64,000 bases of DNA from Vibrio tapetis subsp. quintayensis (GTDB lineage Bacteria > Pseudomonadota > Gammaproteobacteria > Enterobacterales > Vibrionaceae). The position numbers and the translations under genes were made by a program. Position 1 is the first letter of the stretch, and every line of letters begins with the position of its first letter. Below, piece by piece: positions 6,496 through 15,544 of the stretch. Under the pieces are notes generated by a model. The model searched no databases. It was not told where the DNA came from and was given only the letters and a program-made list of their open reading frames with translations. The stretch covers positions 62,001 to 126,000 of the forward strand of contig NZ_JAUFQV010000032.1 in NCBI RefSeq assembly GCF_030409945.1, given 5' to 3'.

Positions 6496-7374
6496 TTAGT
6501 AAGTCGCTGTATTGAATTTCGCTGCAATCAACTTGGTTACTGTGTTGATAAGCAGAACAACAACTATCAAAACCGTGGCAGTGCCATACGCTTGATTCCA
6601 CTCTTCAATGGTAAACAGCTCGGTGGTTAGTTTGTAAAGGTGAACGGTCAGCGTACGGCCAGAATCGAGTAACGAATCAGGAATACGTGCAACCATACCC
6701 GCGGTCATGAATACCGGGGCAGATTCACCAATGACACGACCAATACTAAGAATGACCGAAGTTAAGATACCTGGCATTGCGCTTGGCAAGATTAAGCGCC
6801 AGATAGTGTAGATTTTTGAAGCACCCAAACCGTAAGAACCTTCACGGAATGTTTGTGGTACTGCCATCAAAGCTTCTTCAGTGGTACGAATAATCACAGG
6901 AAGAATAAGAATACTCAAGGTTAATGCACCCGACAGAATCGAGAAGCCAAGGCCAAGAATGGCAACGAAGAACGTCATACCAAACAGACCGAAGATGATC
7001 GATGGAATACCCGCCAACGATTCGGTACAAAAACGGATGATTTTAACTAACTTACTGCCTACTTTGGCGTATTCAGTTAAGTAGATTGCCGTCATGATCC
7101 CTAAAGGTGCTGCGATAGAAATCGAGGCAATAACCATGTAAACCGTCGAGACGATCATCGGCCAAATACCGTGTTCTTCGCCTGTTCTTGTGTAGTCGTC
7201 GGTAATGAAGTTCCAATCTACGTGCTGTAAGCCGTTCGAAAGGATGTACCACATAATCCAAAATAAGAAACCAACCGTTAGAGCGGCCGCGCCCCAAATA
7301 AATACATTGAGTAGGTTATCTTTTACTACTCGCGCTTTTTTAAGCTTAATTGCATTCGTGTTTGACTGAGTCAT
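6496..7374 (-). CDS. pstA: Phosphate ABC transporter permease PstA
   Basis: A 292-residue inner-membrane permease. A short basic N-terminus is followed by about six hydrophobic segments. The EAA loop typical of binding-protein-dependent permeases is seen around EALMAVPQTFREGSYGLGASKIYTI. ATG at 7374 starts two bases after the pstC stop codon, so the two permease genes are translationally coupled. It pairs with PstC to form the phosphate channel. Confidence 0.97.
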   Translation of the reverse strand: MTQSNTNAIKLKKARVVKDNLLNVFIWGAAALTVGFLFWIMWYILSNGLQHVDWNFITDDYTRTGEEHGIWPMIVSTVYMVIASISIAAPLGIMTAIYLTEYAKVGSKLVKIIRFCTESLAGIPSIIFGLFGMTFFVAILGLGFSILSGALTLSILILPVIIRTTEEALMAVPQTFREGSYGLGASKIYTIWRLILPSAMPGILTSVILSIGRVIGESAPVFMTAGMVARIPDSLLDSGRTLTVHLYKLTTELFTIEEWNQAYGTATVLIVVVLLINTVTKLIAAKFNTATY

Positions 7375-7376
7375 GG

Positions 7377-8306
7377 TTACTTCGCCTTCTCACGGTTCAA
7401 AAATAGTAGAATCGCATTCAACGACATAATAAATACCAGTAATACTACGCCTGTCGCGTACAGTGCATTGGCGTGAATGCCACTTGCGTATGACATTTCA
7501 ATGGCGATGTTGGCGGTTAGCGTACGGGCTGAATCCAAAATGCCTTCTGGCATGGCTGGGGCGTTACCCATTACCATGATGATTGCCATGGTTTCACCCA
7601 ACGCACGAGCAATACCTAAGATGACACCCGTCATGATCCCCGAACGTGCCGCCGGAACCAATACCTTGAAGATCGTGAAAATCTTAGAAGCACCTAATGC
7701 TAAAGAGCCTTCTTTATAAGAATGCGGAACAGCGCGAATCGACGTTTCTGATACCGTGATTACCGTTGGCAGAATCATGACGCCCAATACGATAATACCG
7801 GCCAAAATCGTGTTACCCGCAGGAACTTGGAAAACGTTTTGAATCAATGGCACGATGATAACCAAGCCAAAAAAGCCATAAACTACCGATGGGATACCCG
7901 CTAAAAGCTCGACCGCAGGGCGAATGATATTGGCTAAACGCTTGGGCGCAATTTCTGCAATAAAAATCGCAGTTAACACACCGACAGGTACACCAACCAA
8001 CACAGCTCCAACCGTAGAAACCACAGAAGCAACAATCATGGTTGCGACGCCGTACAAGGCTGGTGGTAACCAATTCTGACCTAAAACAATGCCAGAGACA
8101 CCCACTTCGCGAAACGCTGGAATACTTTCCAGAACGATGAAGTAAGCAATGGTAGCGAGAGAAACAATGCCAATAACCGCACTGCTTAGAAATAAGAAAT
8201 GGAAGATACGCTCTTTCCAGTCGACACCTTTTTTACGGCGAAGACCACGTGGCTGTTGGGTATTTTCACTCTTCATAGAAGATTCACTATTAATCGCGAT
8301 GGACAT
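7377..8306 (-). CDS. pstC: Phosphate ABC transporter permease PstC
   Basis: A 309-residue permease with a cytoplasmic N-terminal extension rich in Arg/Lys (about residues 1-30) and six hydrophobic segments. The EAA-type loop (RAVPHSYKEGSLALGASKIFTI) resembles that of PstA. It is separated from pstS by 94 bases containing a strong hairpin that probably lowers expression relative to the binding protein. It forms the membrane channel with PstA. Confidence 0.97.
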   Translation of the reverse strand: MSIAINSESSMKSENTQQPRGLRRKKGVDWKERIFHFLFLSSAVIGIVSLATIAYFIVLESIPAFREVGVSGIVLGQNWLPPALYGVATMIVASVVSTVGAVLVGVPVGVLTAIFIAEIAPKRLANIIRPAVELLAGIPSVVYGFFGLVIIVPLIQNVFQVPAGNTILAGIIVLGVMILPTVITVSETSIRAVPHSYKEGSLALGASKIFTIFKVLVPAARSGIMTGVILGIARALGETMAIIMVMGNAPAMPEGILDSARTLTANIAIEMSYASGIHANALYATGVVLLVFIMSLNAILLFLNREKAK

Positions 8307-8363
8307 ATAAAATACTCATATCGAAATAAAGGCTGTTTAAAGACAGCAATCGAAATGGAAAAG

Positions 8364-8387
8364 TGCTCAGCCTTCGCAGGCTGAGCA
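8364..8387 (-). promoter_or_regulatory. Hairpin between pstS and pstC
   Basis: On the minus strand TGCTCAGCCT-GCGA-AGGCTGAGCA makes a perfect 10-bp stem closed by a GNRA-type tetraloop, with only CTTTTCC after it. This is a weak terminator or an RNA-stabilising 3' end. In either case it would give more PstS than PstCAB, the ratio wanted for a periplasmic binding protein. The effect is inferred. Confidence 0.65.
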
Positions 8388-8400
8388 AGATAAAGTTAAC

Positions 8401-9225
8401 TTAGTTTACTGAGATGTAGCCTTTCTTCTCTACTAATGCTTGTGCGTCTGCTTCAAGCATCCAGTCTAGGAATTTTTGAGTTTCAGCAGATGGCTTACCT
8501 TCGCGGTAAAGCACTAGGAAAGGACGCGCTACTTTGTAAGAGCCATTCTTAACGTTGTCTACTGTTGCTGGCGTACCGTCTACTGATAGAGCGTGTACTG
8601 ACTCATCAACCGTACCTAGAGAGATGTAGCCGATAGCAAATGGGTTGCTTGCAACCATCGTTTTTAGAGCGCCGTTACCGTTAGCAACTTGCGCACGCTG
8701 TGAAATTGCCGATACTTTCACATCGCCAATTTTCTTTTTAAGTTTCATGATGTCTTCGAATGCACCACGAGTACCCGACGCTGTATCACGAGTGATTGCT
8801 ACGATAGGCTTGTCTGCGCCACCAACTTGTTTCCAGTTAGTCACTTCGCCTTTGTAGATAGCCGTTACTTGTTCAGCAGTAAGGCCTTTAAGACCATTCT
8901 TTGGGTTTACAACAACTGCGATACCGTCACGAGCAACCACTTCTTCCTTAAGTGTTGACTCTTTTTCAGACGCTTTCAGGTTACGTGAAGACATACCCAA
9001 ATCAGCACTTCCGTTTTTCGCCGCTTTTACGCCAGCAGAAGAACCAGGGCCTTGTACTTCAATAAATACGTTTGAGTGTTGCTTCATGTATGTTTCAGAG
9101 AAAACTTCCATCAGTGGTGTCACGCTGCTAGAGCCAACTGCAGAAATTGTTTCTTTCGCCAAAACTGGAGTTACTGTTAGTGTGCCTAGTAGAGCCAATG
9201 CACCGATTACTGTCTTTTTCATCAC
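8401..9225 (-). CDS. pstS: Periplasmic phosphate-binding protein PstS
   Basis: A 274-residue PBP-like II protein. Residues 1-23 form a signal peptide ending VLA-KE. The phosphate-binding loops are visible: SAVGSSSVTPLM near the N-terminus, GPGSSAGVKAAKNG, and TRDTASGTRGAFED. It captures phosphate in the periplasm for PstCAB. It is the first gene of the operon, with a four-repeat Pho box 75-115 bases upstream of the start, so it should be strongly induced by PhoB under phosphate limitation. Confidence 0.97.
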   Translation of the reverse strand: MMKKTVIGALALLGTLTVTPVLAKETISAVGSSSVTPLMEVFSETYMKQHSNVFIEVQGPGSSAGVKAAKNGSADLGMSSRNLKASEKESTLKEEVVARDGIAVVVNPKNGLKGLTAEQVTAIYKGEVTNWKQVGGADKPIVAITRDTASGTRGAFEDIMKLKKKIGDVKVSAISQRAQVANGNGALKTMVASNPFAIGYISLGTVDESVHALSVDGTPATVDNVKNGSYKVARPFLVLYREGKPSAETQKFLDWMLEADAQALVEKKGYISVN

Positions 9226-9299
9226 AAATTTCCTTAAGAGGCATTATTGCCGTTGTGTTTTGTGTTTCACTTGAACGATGCTCACTTTAGGCTGCTAAT

Positions 9300-9339
9300 A
9301 TGACAGTTATGTTTCACTAGTTTGAAACCTATATGACAA
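9300..9339 (-). promoter_or_regulatory. Pho box (PhoB sites) for pstSCAB
   Basis: Read on the minus strand, four 7-bp units follow at exact 11-bp steps: TTGTCAT (9339-9333), GTTTCAA (9328-9322), GTGAAAC (9317-9311) and CTGTCAT (9306-9300), with AT-rich 4-bp spacers. The outer units match the PhoB half-site CTGTCAT well and the inner two are degenerate, giving two tandem Pho boxes. The rest of 9226-9610 holds the divergent chemoreceptor leader and nothing else I can support. Confidence 0.8.
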
Positions 9340-9610
9340 CGTAAAATAATTCCTTTGCCTAAAACTCCCTTCTACTTTGAAGACGCCTTTCTTTCTAACC
9401 TCTCTTTCGTTTAATTTTATAAAATAAGATAAAATTTACATATTGATACAGTTAAGTTGCACCTGCTAACTCCCACAGCCATTGGATTGGTGACTCTCTG
9501 ACCATTTAGAGCAAGATTTAACCCATATAAACCTTTGAAATTACAGACTTAAGTATTTAAAATAGTGATCTTGAGCCAGATATATAATTTATAAAATAAC
9601 AGGGTGAACT

Positions 9611-11254
9611 ATGAACACATTTTTAAGGGGCTTCTCTTTGAAGACTCAGGTGATGATACCCATGATCATGACGTTAATCGTGATGAGCGTGGGCGTTTTG
9701 ATCAGCAGTAATGGGCTTAAAGAAGCCTTTATTAAGGTCACGGTTTCGGCCGATGAGTTAGCCGAACAAAAAGACATCATTTCAGATATAGATGACATTG
9801 CGTTTAGAATGCGTATTGCGGCAGTCTACGGGCTTTCTGAGCAATCTAAGCTTGAAACGTTATCGTCCCATCTCGACCAAAGCCAACTCAATATCAACGC
9901 GTTGATGCGCCCACTTTTCAACAATTCTGACTTGCAACAAGACTCTAGAATCTTAGAAAACGCAATTAAGGATTACATCACGCACGTTAAGCAAAGTGTC
10001 GTTCCTGTCGCTCGCAAAAACCTGCAAGAAAGCCCAACCGACAGCGCCTTTATGCGCCAATATGAACAGGCCATTTCGCAATTTGGTATCAAGGGTGAAG
10101 CCATGATTGGCGCAATTGATGAGCTGTCAGCTAAAATGAATAGCCTAACTACTCAAAGCCTTGTGGCCAGTGAAGCTCGCCATGATCAGGTATTAAACCG
10201 CTCGACAGTTGGCATGTTCGTTCTGCTAGGCTTAGCACTGGTTAGCTGCTGGTTAATCGCTGGTATGATTGTTGCGCCAATCACCCGCCTACAAGAAACC
10301 ATGAGAGAAGTCGCCAGTGGTAATCTACGGGTTAACGCCGATATTAACGGCCAAGATGAAATTGCAGAACTCGGAAAAGACGTCAATATCACGGTAAGCA
10401 AACTGCACGCTACCGTCGATTCATTAGTCCGAATCAGTGTTGATGTTGCATCAGCTTCTACCGAGCTTGCTGCCGTTATGACACAGGCTAACGTCAACTC
10501 GGACCAAGAAAAGCACGAAGTGGAACAAGTCGCCTCTGCAGTGACAGAGCTTTCTAGTACCGCTGAAAACGTCAATGTAAATGCCGTTGAAGCAGACAGC
10601 GCATCTCGCCAAGCAAACGAAATGGCCATTCAAAGCCTACAAATGTTTGAGAAAAACGACCAAGCCAACTTACAGATGGCTTCTCAACTGAATGAAGCGG
10701 CAACCGTGGTCACCAGTTTACAAATTCAATCAGAAAAGATCGGCTCTGTTATTGAGACAATCCGCAGTATTTCTGAGCAAACTAACTTATTGGCGTTGAA
10801 TGCCGCGATTGAAGCCGCTCGTGCCGGGGAAAGTGGCCGAGGGTTCGCTGTGGTTGCAGATGAAGTTCGAATGCTAGCCGCACGTACCCAAGATTCAACT
10901 AAGGAAATCCAAAATATCATTGAAGAGTTACAAACCCAATCTGGTGTGGCAAACGACAGTATGCAGTCTAGCTTGAATACTCTGATGACCAACCAAGAGC
11001 TGTCTGTTCAGGTTAATAACGCTATTGAAGGGATCGCTCAATCTGTTGACAACATGACCGGAATCAATACCCAAGTGGCAACAGCCGCCGAAGAGCAAAG
11101 CCAAGTTACGGCGGATATTAACCGAAATATTACGAACATCTATGAGCTGGTCAGCCAAAACGTGGCGGGCATTACTCAATCAGCAGCCGCAAGCCAAGAG
11201 CTTTCTCAACTTGCTGAAGAACAAAGATCTCAACTGGGTTTCTTTAAAATTTAA
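9611..11254 (+). CDS. Methyl-accepting chemotaxis protein
   Basis: A 547-residue transducer. Membrane helices lie at about 13-33 and 199-221, enclosing a helical periplasmic sensor of about 165 residues. A HAMP domain follows (APITRLQETMREVASGNL), then the cytoplasmic signalling hairpin with the conserved tip (SEQTNLLALNAAIEAARAG, then GFAVVADEVRMLA). The C-terminus LGFFKI lacks the NWETF-type CheR/CheB tether. It is divergent from pstS and monocistronic, ending at a terminator at 11271. The ligand is unknown. The position beside pst makes a phosphate-related stimulus possible but unproven. Confidence 0.95.
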   Translation: MNTFLRGFSLKTQVMIPMIMTLIVMSVGVLISSNGLKEAFIKVTVSADELAEQKDIISDIDDIAFRMRIAAVYGLSEQSKLETLSSHLDQSQLNINALMRPLFNNSDLQQDSRILENAIKDYITHVKQSVVPVARKNLQESPTDSAFMRQYEQAISQFGIKGEAMIGAIDELSAKMNSLTTQSLVASEARHDQVLNRSTVGMFVLLGLALVSCWLIAGMIVAPITRLQETMREVASGNLRVNADINGQDEIAELGKDVNITVSKLHATVDSLVRISVDVASASTELAAVMTQANVNSDQEKHEVEQVASAVTELSSTAENVNVNAVEADSASRQANEMAIQSLQMFEKNDQANLQMASQLNEAATVVTSLQIQSEKIGSVIETIRSISEQTNLLALNAAIEAARAGESGRGFAVVADEVRMLAARTQDSTKEIQNIIEELQTQSGVANDSMQSSLNTLMTNQELSVQVNNAIEGIAQSVDNMTGINTQVATAAEEQSQVTADINRNITNIYELVSQNVAGITQSAAASQELSQLAEEQRSQLGFFKI

Positions 11255-11270
11255 TACCTGAAATAGCAAA

Positions 11271-11304
11271 AGCCCCAGTTAAATTAATAACTGGGGCTTT
11301 TTTT
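11271..11304 (+). terminator. Terminator of the chemoreceptor gene
   Basis: AGCCCCAGTT, an 8-base loop AAATTAAT, then AACTGGGGCT and seven T residues. It lies 17 bases after the stop codon. Confidence 0.9.
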
Positions 11305-11350
11305 CGTCTGACTAACGCAACCCAATACAGGGATCACGCAGTTTAGTCAC

Positions 11351-12709
11351 TTAATCTTCAGATGATGCATCCGTCGAAGAAGGTTCAACAGGCGCTGCTG
11401 GCTTTTTCTTCTTAACCATGAACACTTGCTCGCCCACTGCCACGGTTTTATGGAAAGTCTTATCGCGCTTAACCGGTTTCTTCGCCGTTTTAGGTCCTTG
11501 AGGGCCTTTCTTTTTCTTCGCCTGAGCTTTGCCTTTAACAAAAGCAGGCTTACGAGGCTTAATGCCTTTGAACTTACCAACCAAGCCTTCTAAGGTGGTA
11601 AATGGTAAGTCTTGCTGCAGGAAGGTTTCAACACGCTTAAAGCTGTCCCAGTCTTTTGGGCCAACCAAAGAAATCGCTTCACCTTTATTACCAGCACGGC
11701 CAGTACGACCAACACGGTGCACGTATTCTTCAGTATGCTTTGGCATGTCGAAGTTAATCACGTGCGTTACTGCGGCGATATCAATACCACGAGAAGCCAC
11801 GTCGGTTGTTACCAAAATCTTATAAACATGACGCTCAAACTGGCTCATGATTGCATTACGCTGAGTTTGGTTTAGGTTGCCGCTCAGAGCGACTGCCTTT
11901 AATTTACTTTCGTTCAGGATCTCAGTTAAGCGATCGGTATCGGCACGTGTAGCCGTAAAGATCATCACCTGACGGTATTCTGCTTCTTCTAATACGCGCT
12001 TAAGAATCGCTTCTTTATGATCTAGGTGATCACACAAGTGGAAACGCTGCGTAATGTCTTTATGTTGCTCGTTTGATGCACCAACAGAAATACGCTTTGG
12101 CTCATTCAGCATTTCATTTGCAATGTCATTCACTTCAGCGTGATCCATCGTTGCCGAGAACATTAACGTTTGGCGACGACGGTGTTTTGCTGCTTTATGA
12201 ATTTTACGTAATTCAGGAGCAAAGCCCAGATCAAGCATACGGTCAGCTTCATCAAGAATTAATGTGTCTAGGCCGTCAAGGAACAAAGAGCGGTGCTCTA
12301 AGTGATCCGCTAAACGTCCTGGCGTTGCTACGACAAATTTCGGATATTTTTTCAGAGCTTTAACTTGGTCGTTAAAGTTCTCGCCACCCAAAATTAATGT
12401 CGCGTCATAAGACAAACCCGCTAGCATAGTGCGTAATTCACCGTAAACTTGCTTCGCCAATTCACGCGTTGGAGCCAAGATCACTACGCGTGGATCTTTA
12501 GCCGAGAATCCTTTGGATTTTAAAGTCTTGTGCAACAGCGGAAGAACAAAAGCTAACGTCTTACCAGAACCGGTTTTAGACGATGCCATCAAGTCTTTCC
12601 CGGCAATCGCTACAGGGATAGCTTGCTTCTGAATGTCAGTAGCCTTATTAAAGCCAAAATGCTTAAGATTCTTCAATAAGCGGTTATCAAGACCTAACTC
12701 TTTAAATTG
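11351..12709 (-). CDS. DEAD-box RNA helicase
   Basis: An ATP-dependent RNA helicase of about 452 residues. Q motif FNKATDIQKQAIP, motif I SSKTGSGKT (Ser instead of the usual Ala before the P-loop), PTRELAKQ, TPGRLADH, DEAD, SAT, then the second RecA domain ending HRVGRTGRAG. A Lys-rich C-terminal tail (about residues 385-430) suggests RNA binding, as in RhlE-type proteins. I place the start at TTG 12709 because ACGGAG lies 6 bases upstream. The in-frame ATG at 12736 would put this ribosome site inside the gene. It is divergent from lpp. Confidence 0.92.
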   Translation of the reverse strand, partial: QFKELGLDNRLLKNLKHFGFNKATDIQKQAIPVAIAGKDLMASSKTGSGKTLAFVLPLLHKTLKSKGFSAKDPRVVILAPTRELAKQVYGELRTMLAGLSYDATLILGGENFNDQVKALKKYPKFVVATPGRLADHLEHRSLFLDGLDTLILDEADRMLDLGFAPELRKIHKAAKHRRRQTLMFSATMDHAEVNDIANEMLNEPKRISVGASNEQHKDITQRFHLCDHLDHKEAILKRVLEEAEYRQVMIFTATRADTDRLTEILNESKLKAVALSGNLNQTQRNAIMSQFERHVYKILVTTDVASRGIDIAAVTHVINFDMPKHTEEYVHRVGRTGRAGNKGEAISLVGPKDWDSFKRVETFLQQDLPFTTLEGLVGKFKGIKPRKPAFVKGKAQAKKKKGPQGPKTAKKPVKRDKTFHKTVAVGEQVFMVKKKKPAAPVEPSSTDASSED

Positions 12710-12856
12710 CAAAGGATTCTCCGTTATAAAAAACAATTACATTAGATAAATTTTATCTAGCCCGTCATTCTACCCTGTTTTGACTGAAAATGGGTATAGA
12801 TCACACAAAAATATCCTTGAATTGCATATTGTCTTTGTTAGTCATCTATAAATCTT

Positions 12857-12885
12857 TTGCCTTTTTTATTCGGTTTTCTTATAGA
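12857..12885 (+). promoter_or_regulatory. Candidate promoter for lpp
   Basis: TTGCCT (12857-12862) and TATAGA (12880-12885) are 17 bp apart, implying a leader of about 130 bases before lpp. The rest of 12737-13010 is AT-rich and holds no gene that I can support. Confidence 0.4.
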
Positions 12886-13022
12886 TGCAACATAAATAAG
12901 CTGAAATGTGCCATATTATGTAATTAGATAGTTCGTAACGTATCGCAAAACTCGATGCACTACGATAAAAAGGCAATCAAAGGTAGTCCCTAATAGTAGC
13001 TCTACCTCAACAAGGAGTGACG

Positions 13023-13313
13023 ATGAATAAGAAGTTAATTTTAGCAGCGGGTGTTTCTTCGGTAGTTTTTCTTGCAGGTTGTTCTGGTAGCCCAGACTCT
13101 ACTGAAATGAAAATTGAAAAACTGACTAACCAAGTTGAGCAACTGTCTCAGCAAGTACAGACTCTTCAAACGAGCCAAACGACCGCAACAATGCAAGCAA
13201 AAGAAGCCGCTTCTTCTGCTATGAGTGCAAAAGATGCAGCGATGTCGGCTCAACAAGAAGCTGGCCGTGCTAATGACCGCATCGATAATATCGCGCAGTC
13301 GTACACAAAATAG
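13023..13313 (+). CDS. lpp: Major outer-membrane (murein) lipoprotein Lpp
   Basis: A 96-residue lipoprotein. The signal peptide ends in the lipobox LAGC with the lipidated Cys at 20. A long Ala-rich heptad coiled coil follows (IEKLTNQVEQLSQQVQTLQ, then AAKE/AMSA repeats) to a C-terminal Lys in QSYTK, the residue used for covalent linkage to peptidoglycan. ATG at 13023 has AAGGAG at 5-base spacing. It is somewhat longer than E. coli Lpp (78 aa precursor). The convergent neighbour is an L,D-transpeptidase, the enzyme class that makes the Lpp-peptidoglycan link. Confidence 0.9.
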   Translation: MNKKLILAAGVSSVVFLAGCSGSPDSTEMKIEKLTNQVEQLSQQVQTLQTSQTTATMQAKEAASSAMSAKDAAMSAQQEAGRANDRIDNIAQSYTK

Positions 13314-13363
13314 TATCAAGGCTGGACAGGGTTCACGGCTAGATAAGCCAGAGCTCAGTCGCT

Positions 13364-14278
13364 TCAAAGATTAGGTGGCGTGGCAATTTCTATTGGCACG
13401 CCATTTTGTACCTGTATCGTTGCTCGTGCTTTTGCATCCGACACACCAAACTCTTCAAGCCACCAACCTAACTCTATTGGCATCACTAATGACTCTTGCA
13501 CCCCTTTGCTGTTCGTCAGTGGTTCATGGACTTCCATAAACACACTTCGGTCGGGCTCTAACGTCATTTTGATCGGCTGATTAATCACCCGCACTTTTTC
13601 GCCTTTGGTTGCTTGGCTAAATAGCCATTCGATGTCTTTGGGCTCCATACGAATACACCCAGCACTGACCCGGAGCCCAATACCAAATTCTTTGTTGGTA
13701 CCGTGAATCAAATACTCTCCAGATCCATAGGCTAAACGAAGCGCGTAGTTTCCTAGCGGGTTATCAGGGCCTGCGGGCACCACTCTTGGCAATTCTATGC
13801 CTTTTTCTAGGTATTCTTTGCGTATCGACTTAGGAGGAGTCCAGGTGGGGTTCGGGATTTTAACTGAAATCCGTGTCAGCATTTCTGGTGTGTCTCGCCC
13901 AACACGGCCAATACCGACTGGGAAAATATGCACAACGCCACTGCCTTTTGGGAAGTAGTACAAACGCAGTTCAGGCAGGTTGATAACAATGCCTTCATAG
14001 GGGGCGTCTGGCAGTACAAACTGCGACGGAATAACCAACACAGACCCTGCCACAGGCAAAAATGGGTCTATGCCTCTATTTGCTGCCATCAGAGACAGAA
14101 AGCCAACATCATAGCGTTTTGCTATTAATGCAAACGTGTCTCCCTCTTCAACGATGTAACGCTGTAATTTTCCCGCGAGCCGACTGCCCTCTTCGGGAAG
14201 TGGAAATGTCGCCGCAGTGCTCATTTGGCTGAACAGTGCTAATGCTGTAATGGCCAACCAACTCGATTTTATTTTCAT
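13364..14278 (-). CDS. LysM-containing L,D-transpeptidase (YbiS/ErfK type)
   Basis: About 304 residues. A signal peptide (MKIKSSWLAITALALF, ending STAA) is followed by a LysM-like segment (QRYIVEEGDTFALIAKRYDV) and the YkuD catalytic domain with HGT and SAGCIRM, where Cys is the nucleophile. Such enzymes attach Braun lipoprotein to, or cross-link, peptidoglycan in the periplasm. The start is ATG 14278; the 34 residues that could be added upstream are not signal-like. It faces lpp convergently, and a role in Lpp anchoring is a reasonable inference. Confidence 0.92.
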   Translation of the reverse strand: MKIKSSWLAITALALFSQMSTAATFPLPEEGSRLAGKLQRYIVEEGDTFALIAKRYDVGFLSLMAANRGIDPFLPVAGSVLVIPSQFVLPDAPYEGIVINLPELRLYYFPKGSGVVHIFPVGIGRVGRDTPEMLTRISVKIPNPTWTPPKSIRKEYLEKGIELPRVVPAGPDNPLGNYALRLAYGSGEYLIHGTNKEFGIGLRVSAGCIRMEPKDIEWLFSQATKGEKVRVINQPIKMTLEPDRSVFMEVHEPLTNSKGVQESLVMPIELGWWLEEFGVSDAKARATIQVQNGVPIEIATPPNL

Positions 14279-14486
14279 ATCCCTACTCTGCGACGGCGTA
14301 ATGGTTAAGGCTAAGCCTGATACTAGGCTCAAATCAACGCCTGTCCTCTCATTTAAATCAATTAAAGTAATAATCGTCAAAAAACCATGCGTTTTTTGAC
14401 GGTTCCAATGCGTTTTTCTTCAGAATTTTTTATCGAGTTTGCACATTTCCCTATTTTTTGTAGCAGAAAATGCGTGTTTCATCACG

Positions 14487-14502
14487 ATACAAACGTTTAC
14501 TA
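14487..14502 (+). promoter_or_regulatory. Possible LacI-family operator upstream of deoD
   Basis: The deoD upstream region is long (14279-14714). It contains a palindrome centred on AAACGTTT (14491-14498), the central motif of PurR/CytR-type operators. A CRP-like TGTGA lies at 14594-14598 with a poor partner. Nucleoside genes in relatives are controlled by CytR, PurR and CRP, which makes this plausible. No small gene is evident in the interval. Confidence 0.3.
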
Positions 14503-14714
14503 ATGCTGTTTATTTACGTACGAAACGATTGCCATCTCTCTTTCAACAGATTTGGTTATCTATCTGCATTAAAATGTACATTATGAGTTTTTTTGTGACT
14601 GACCTCTCATGGAGCACCGTTGAACAAGGCTAATATTGCTCCCAACAAAACAACTTAATTCAACAGAATTGGTAATTGATTACTTTATTACCAAAAAATT
14701 CGGAGTTTGACGAT

Positions 14715-15425
14715 ATGGCTACCCCACACATTAACGCTAACCCAGGTGACTTTGCAGAAACAGTTCTAATGCCAGGTGACCCACTTCGCGCTAAATACAT
14801 TGCTGAGACTTTCCTTGAAGATGTAGTACAAGTTTGTGACGTTCGTAATATGTTCGGTTACACCGGTACTTACAAGGGCAAAAAAGTATCTGTTATGGGC
14901 CACGGTATGGGTATCCCATCATGCTGCATCTACGTACACGAACTTATCGCTGAGTACGGCGTTAAAAACGTTATTCGTGTTGGTAGCTGTGGCGCAGTAC
15001 GTGACGACGTTAAATTGATGGACGTTGTTATCGGTATGGGTGCTTCGACTGACTCAAAAGTAAACCGTATTCGTTTTGCAAACCACGACTTTGCAGCAAT
15101 CGCAGATTTCGGTCTTCTTGAAGAAGCAGTAAAACAAGCGCGTGCTCAAGAAGTTGAAGTAAAAGTCGGTAACGTATTCTCTGCTGACCTTTTCTACACA
15201 CCAGAAGCGGATCTTTTCGAAAAAATGGAAAAGCTAGGCATCCTTGGTGTTGATATGGAAGCCGCAGGTATCTACGGCGTAGCGGCAGACTTAGGCGCAA
15301 AAGCCCTAACTATCCTAACGGTATCTGACCACATTATTCGTGGCGAAAAACTGTCTTCAGAAGAGCGTCAAAAATCATTCAATGAAATGATGACTGTTGC
15401 ACTAGAAACAGCTGTAAACCTGTAA
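14715..15425 (+). CDS. deoD: Purine nucleoside phosphorylase DeoD
   Basis: A 236-residue hexameric-type phosphorylase that splits purine (deoxy)nucleosides with phosphate into base and (deoxy)ribose-1-phosphate. Family marks are MPGDPLRAKYIAETFL, GMGIPSCCIYVHELI, RVGSCGA, the nucleoside-binding VDMEAAGIYGV and the catalytic Asp in TVSDHI. ATG at 14715 (MATPHI) is the usual start and has CGGAG upstream. The in-frame upstream codons from 14676 are not conserved-looking. It is monocistronic here, separate from any deoCAB genes. Confidence 0.96.
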   Translation: MATPHINANPGDFAETVLMPGDPLRAKYIAETFLEDVVQVCDVRNMFGYTGTYKGKKVSVMGHGMGIPSCCIYVHELIAEYGVKNVIRVGSCGAVRDDVKLMDVVIGMGASTDSKVNRIRFANHDFAAIADFGLLEEAVKQARAQEVEVKVGNVFSADLFYTPEADLFEKMEKLGILGVDMEAAGIYGVAADLGAKALTILTVSDHIIRGEKLSSEERQKSFNEMMTVALETAVNL

Positions 15426-15544
15426 TTTAGCGTTATCGAATAATTCGTCGCCTTATGCGTTAGATTTTAAGCAAAGAACTTTTTAAGTATCTTGCTTCCT
15501 AAGTCATCGCTCTGGCGACCCAAGTTTATCCCGAGGGGGAGATC

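Noticed and set aside
14590..14612. CRP site upstream of deoD
   Set aside because: Only the left half (TGTGA) fits; the right half TCTCA matches poorly, so I mention it only in passing.
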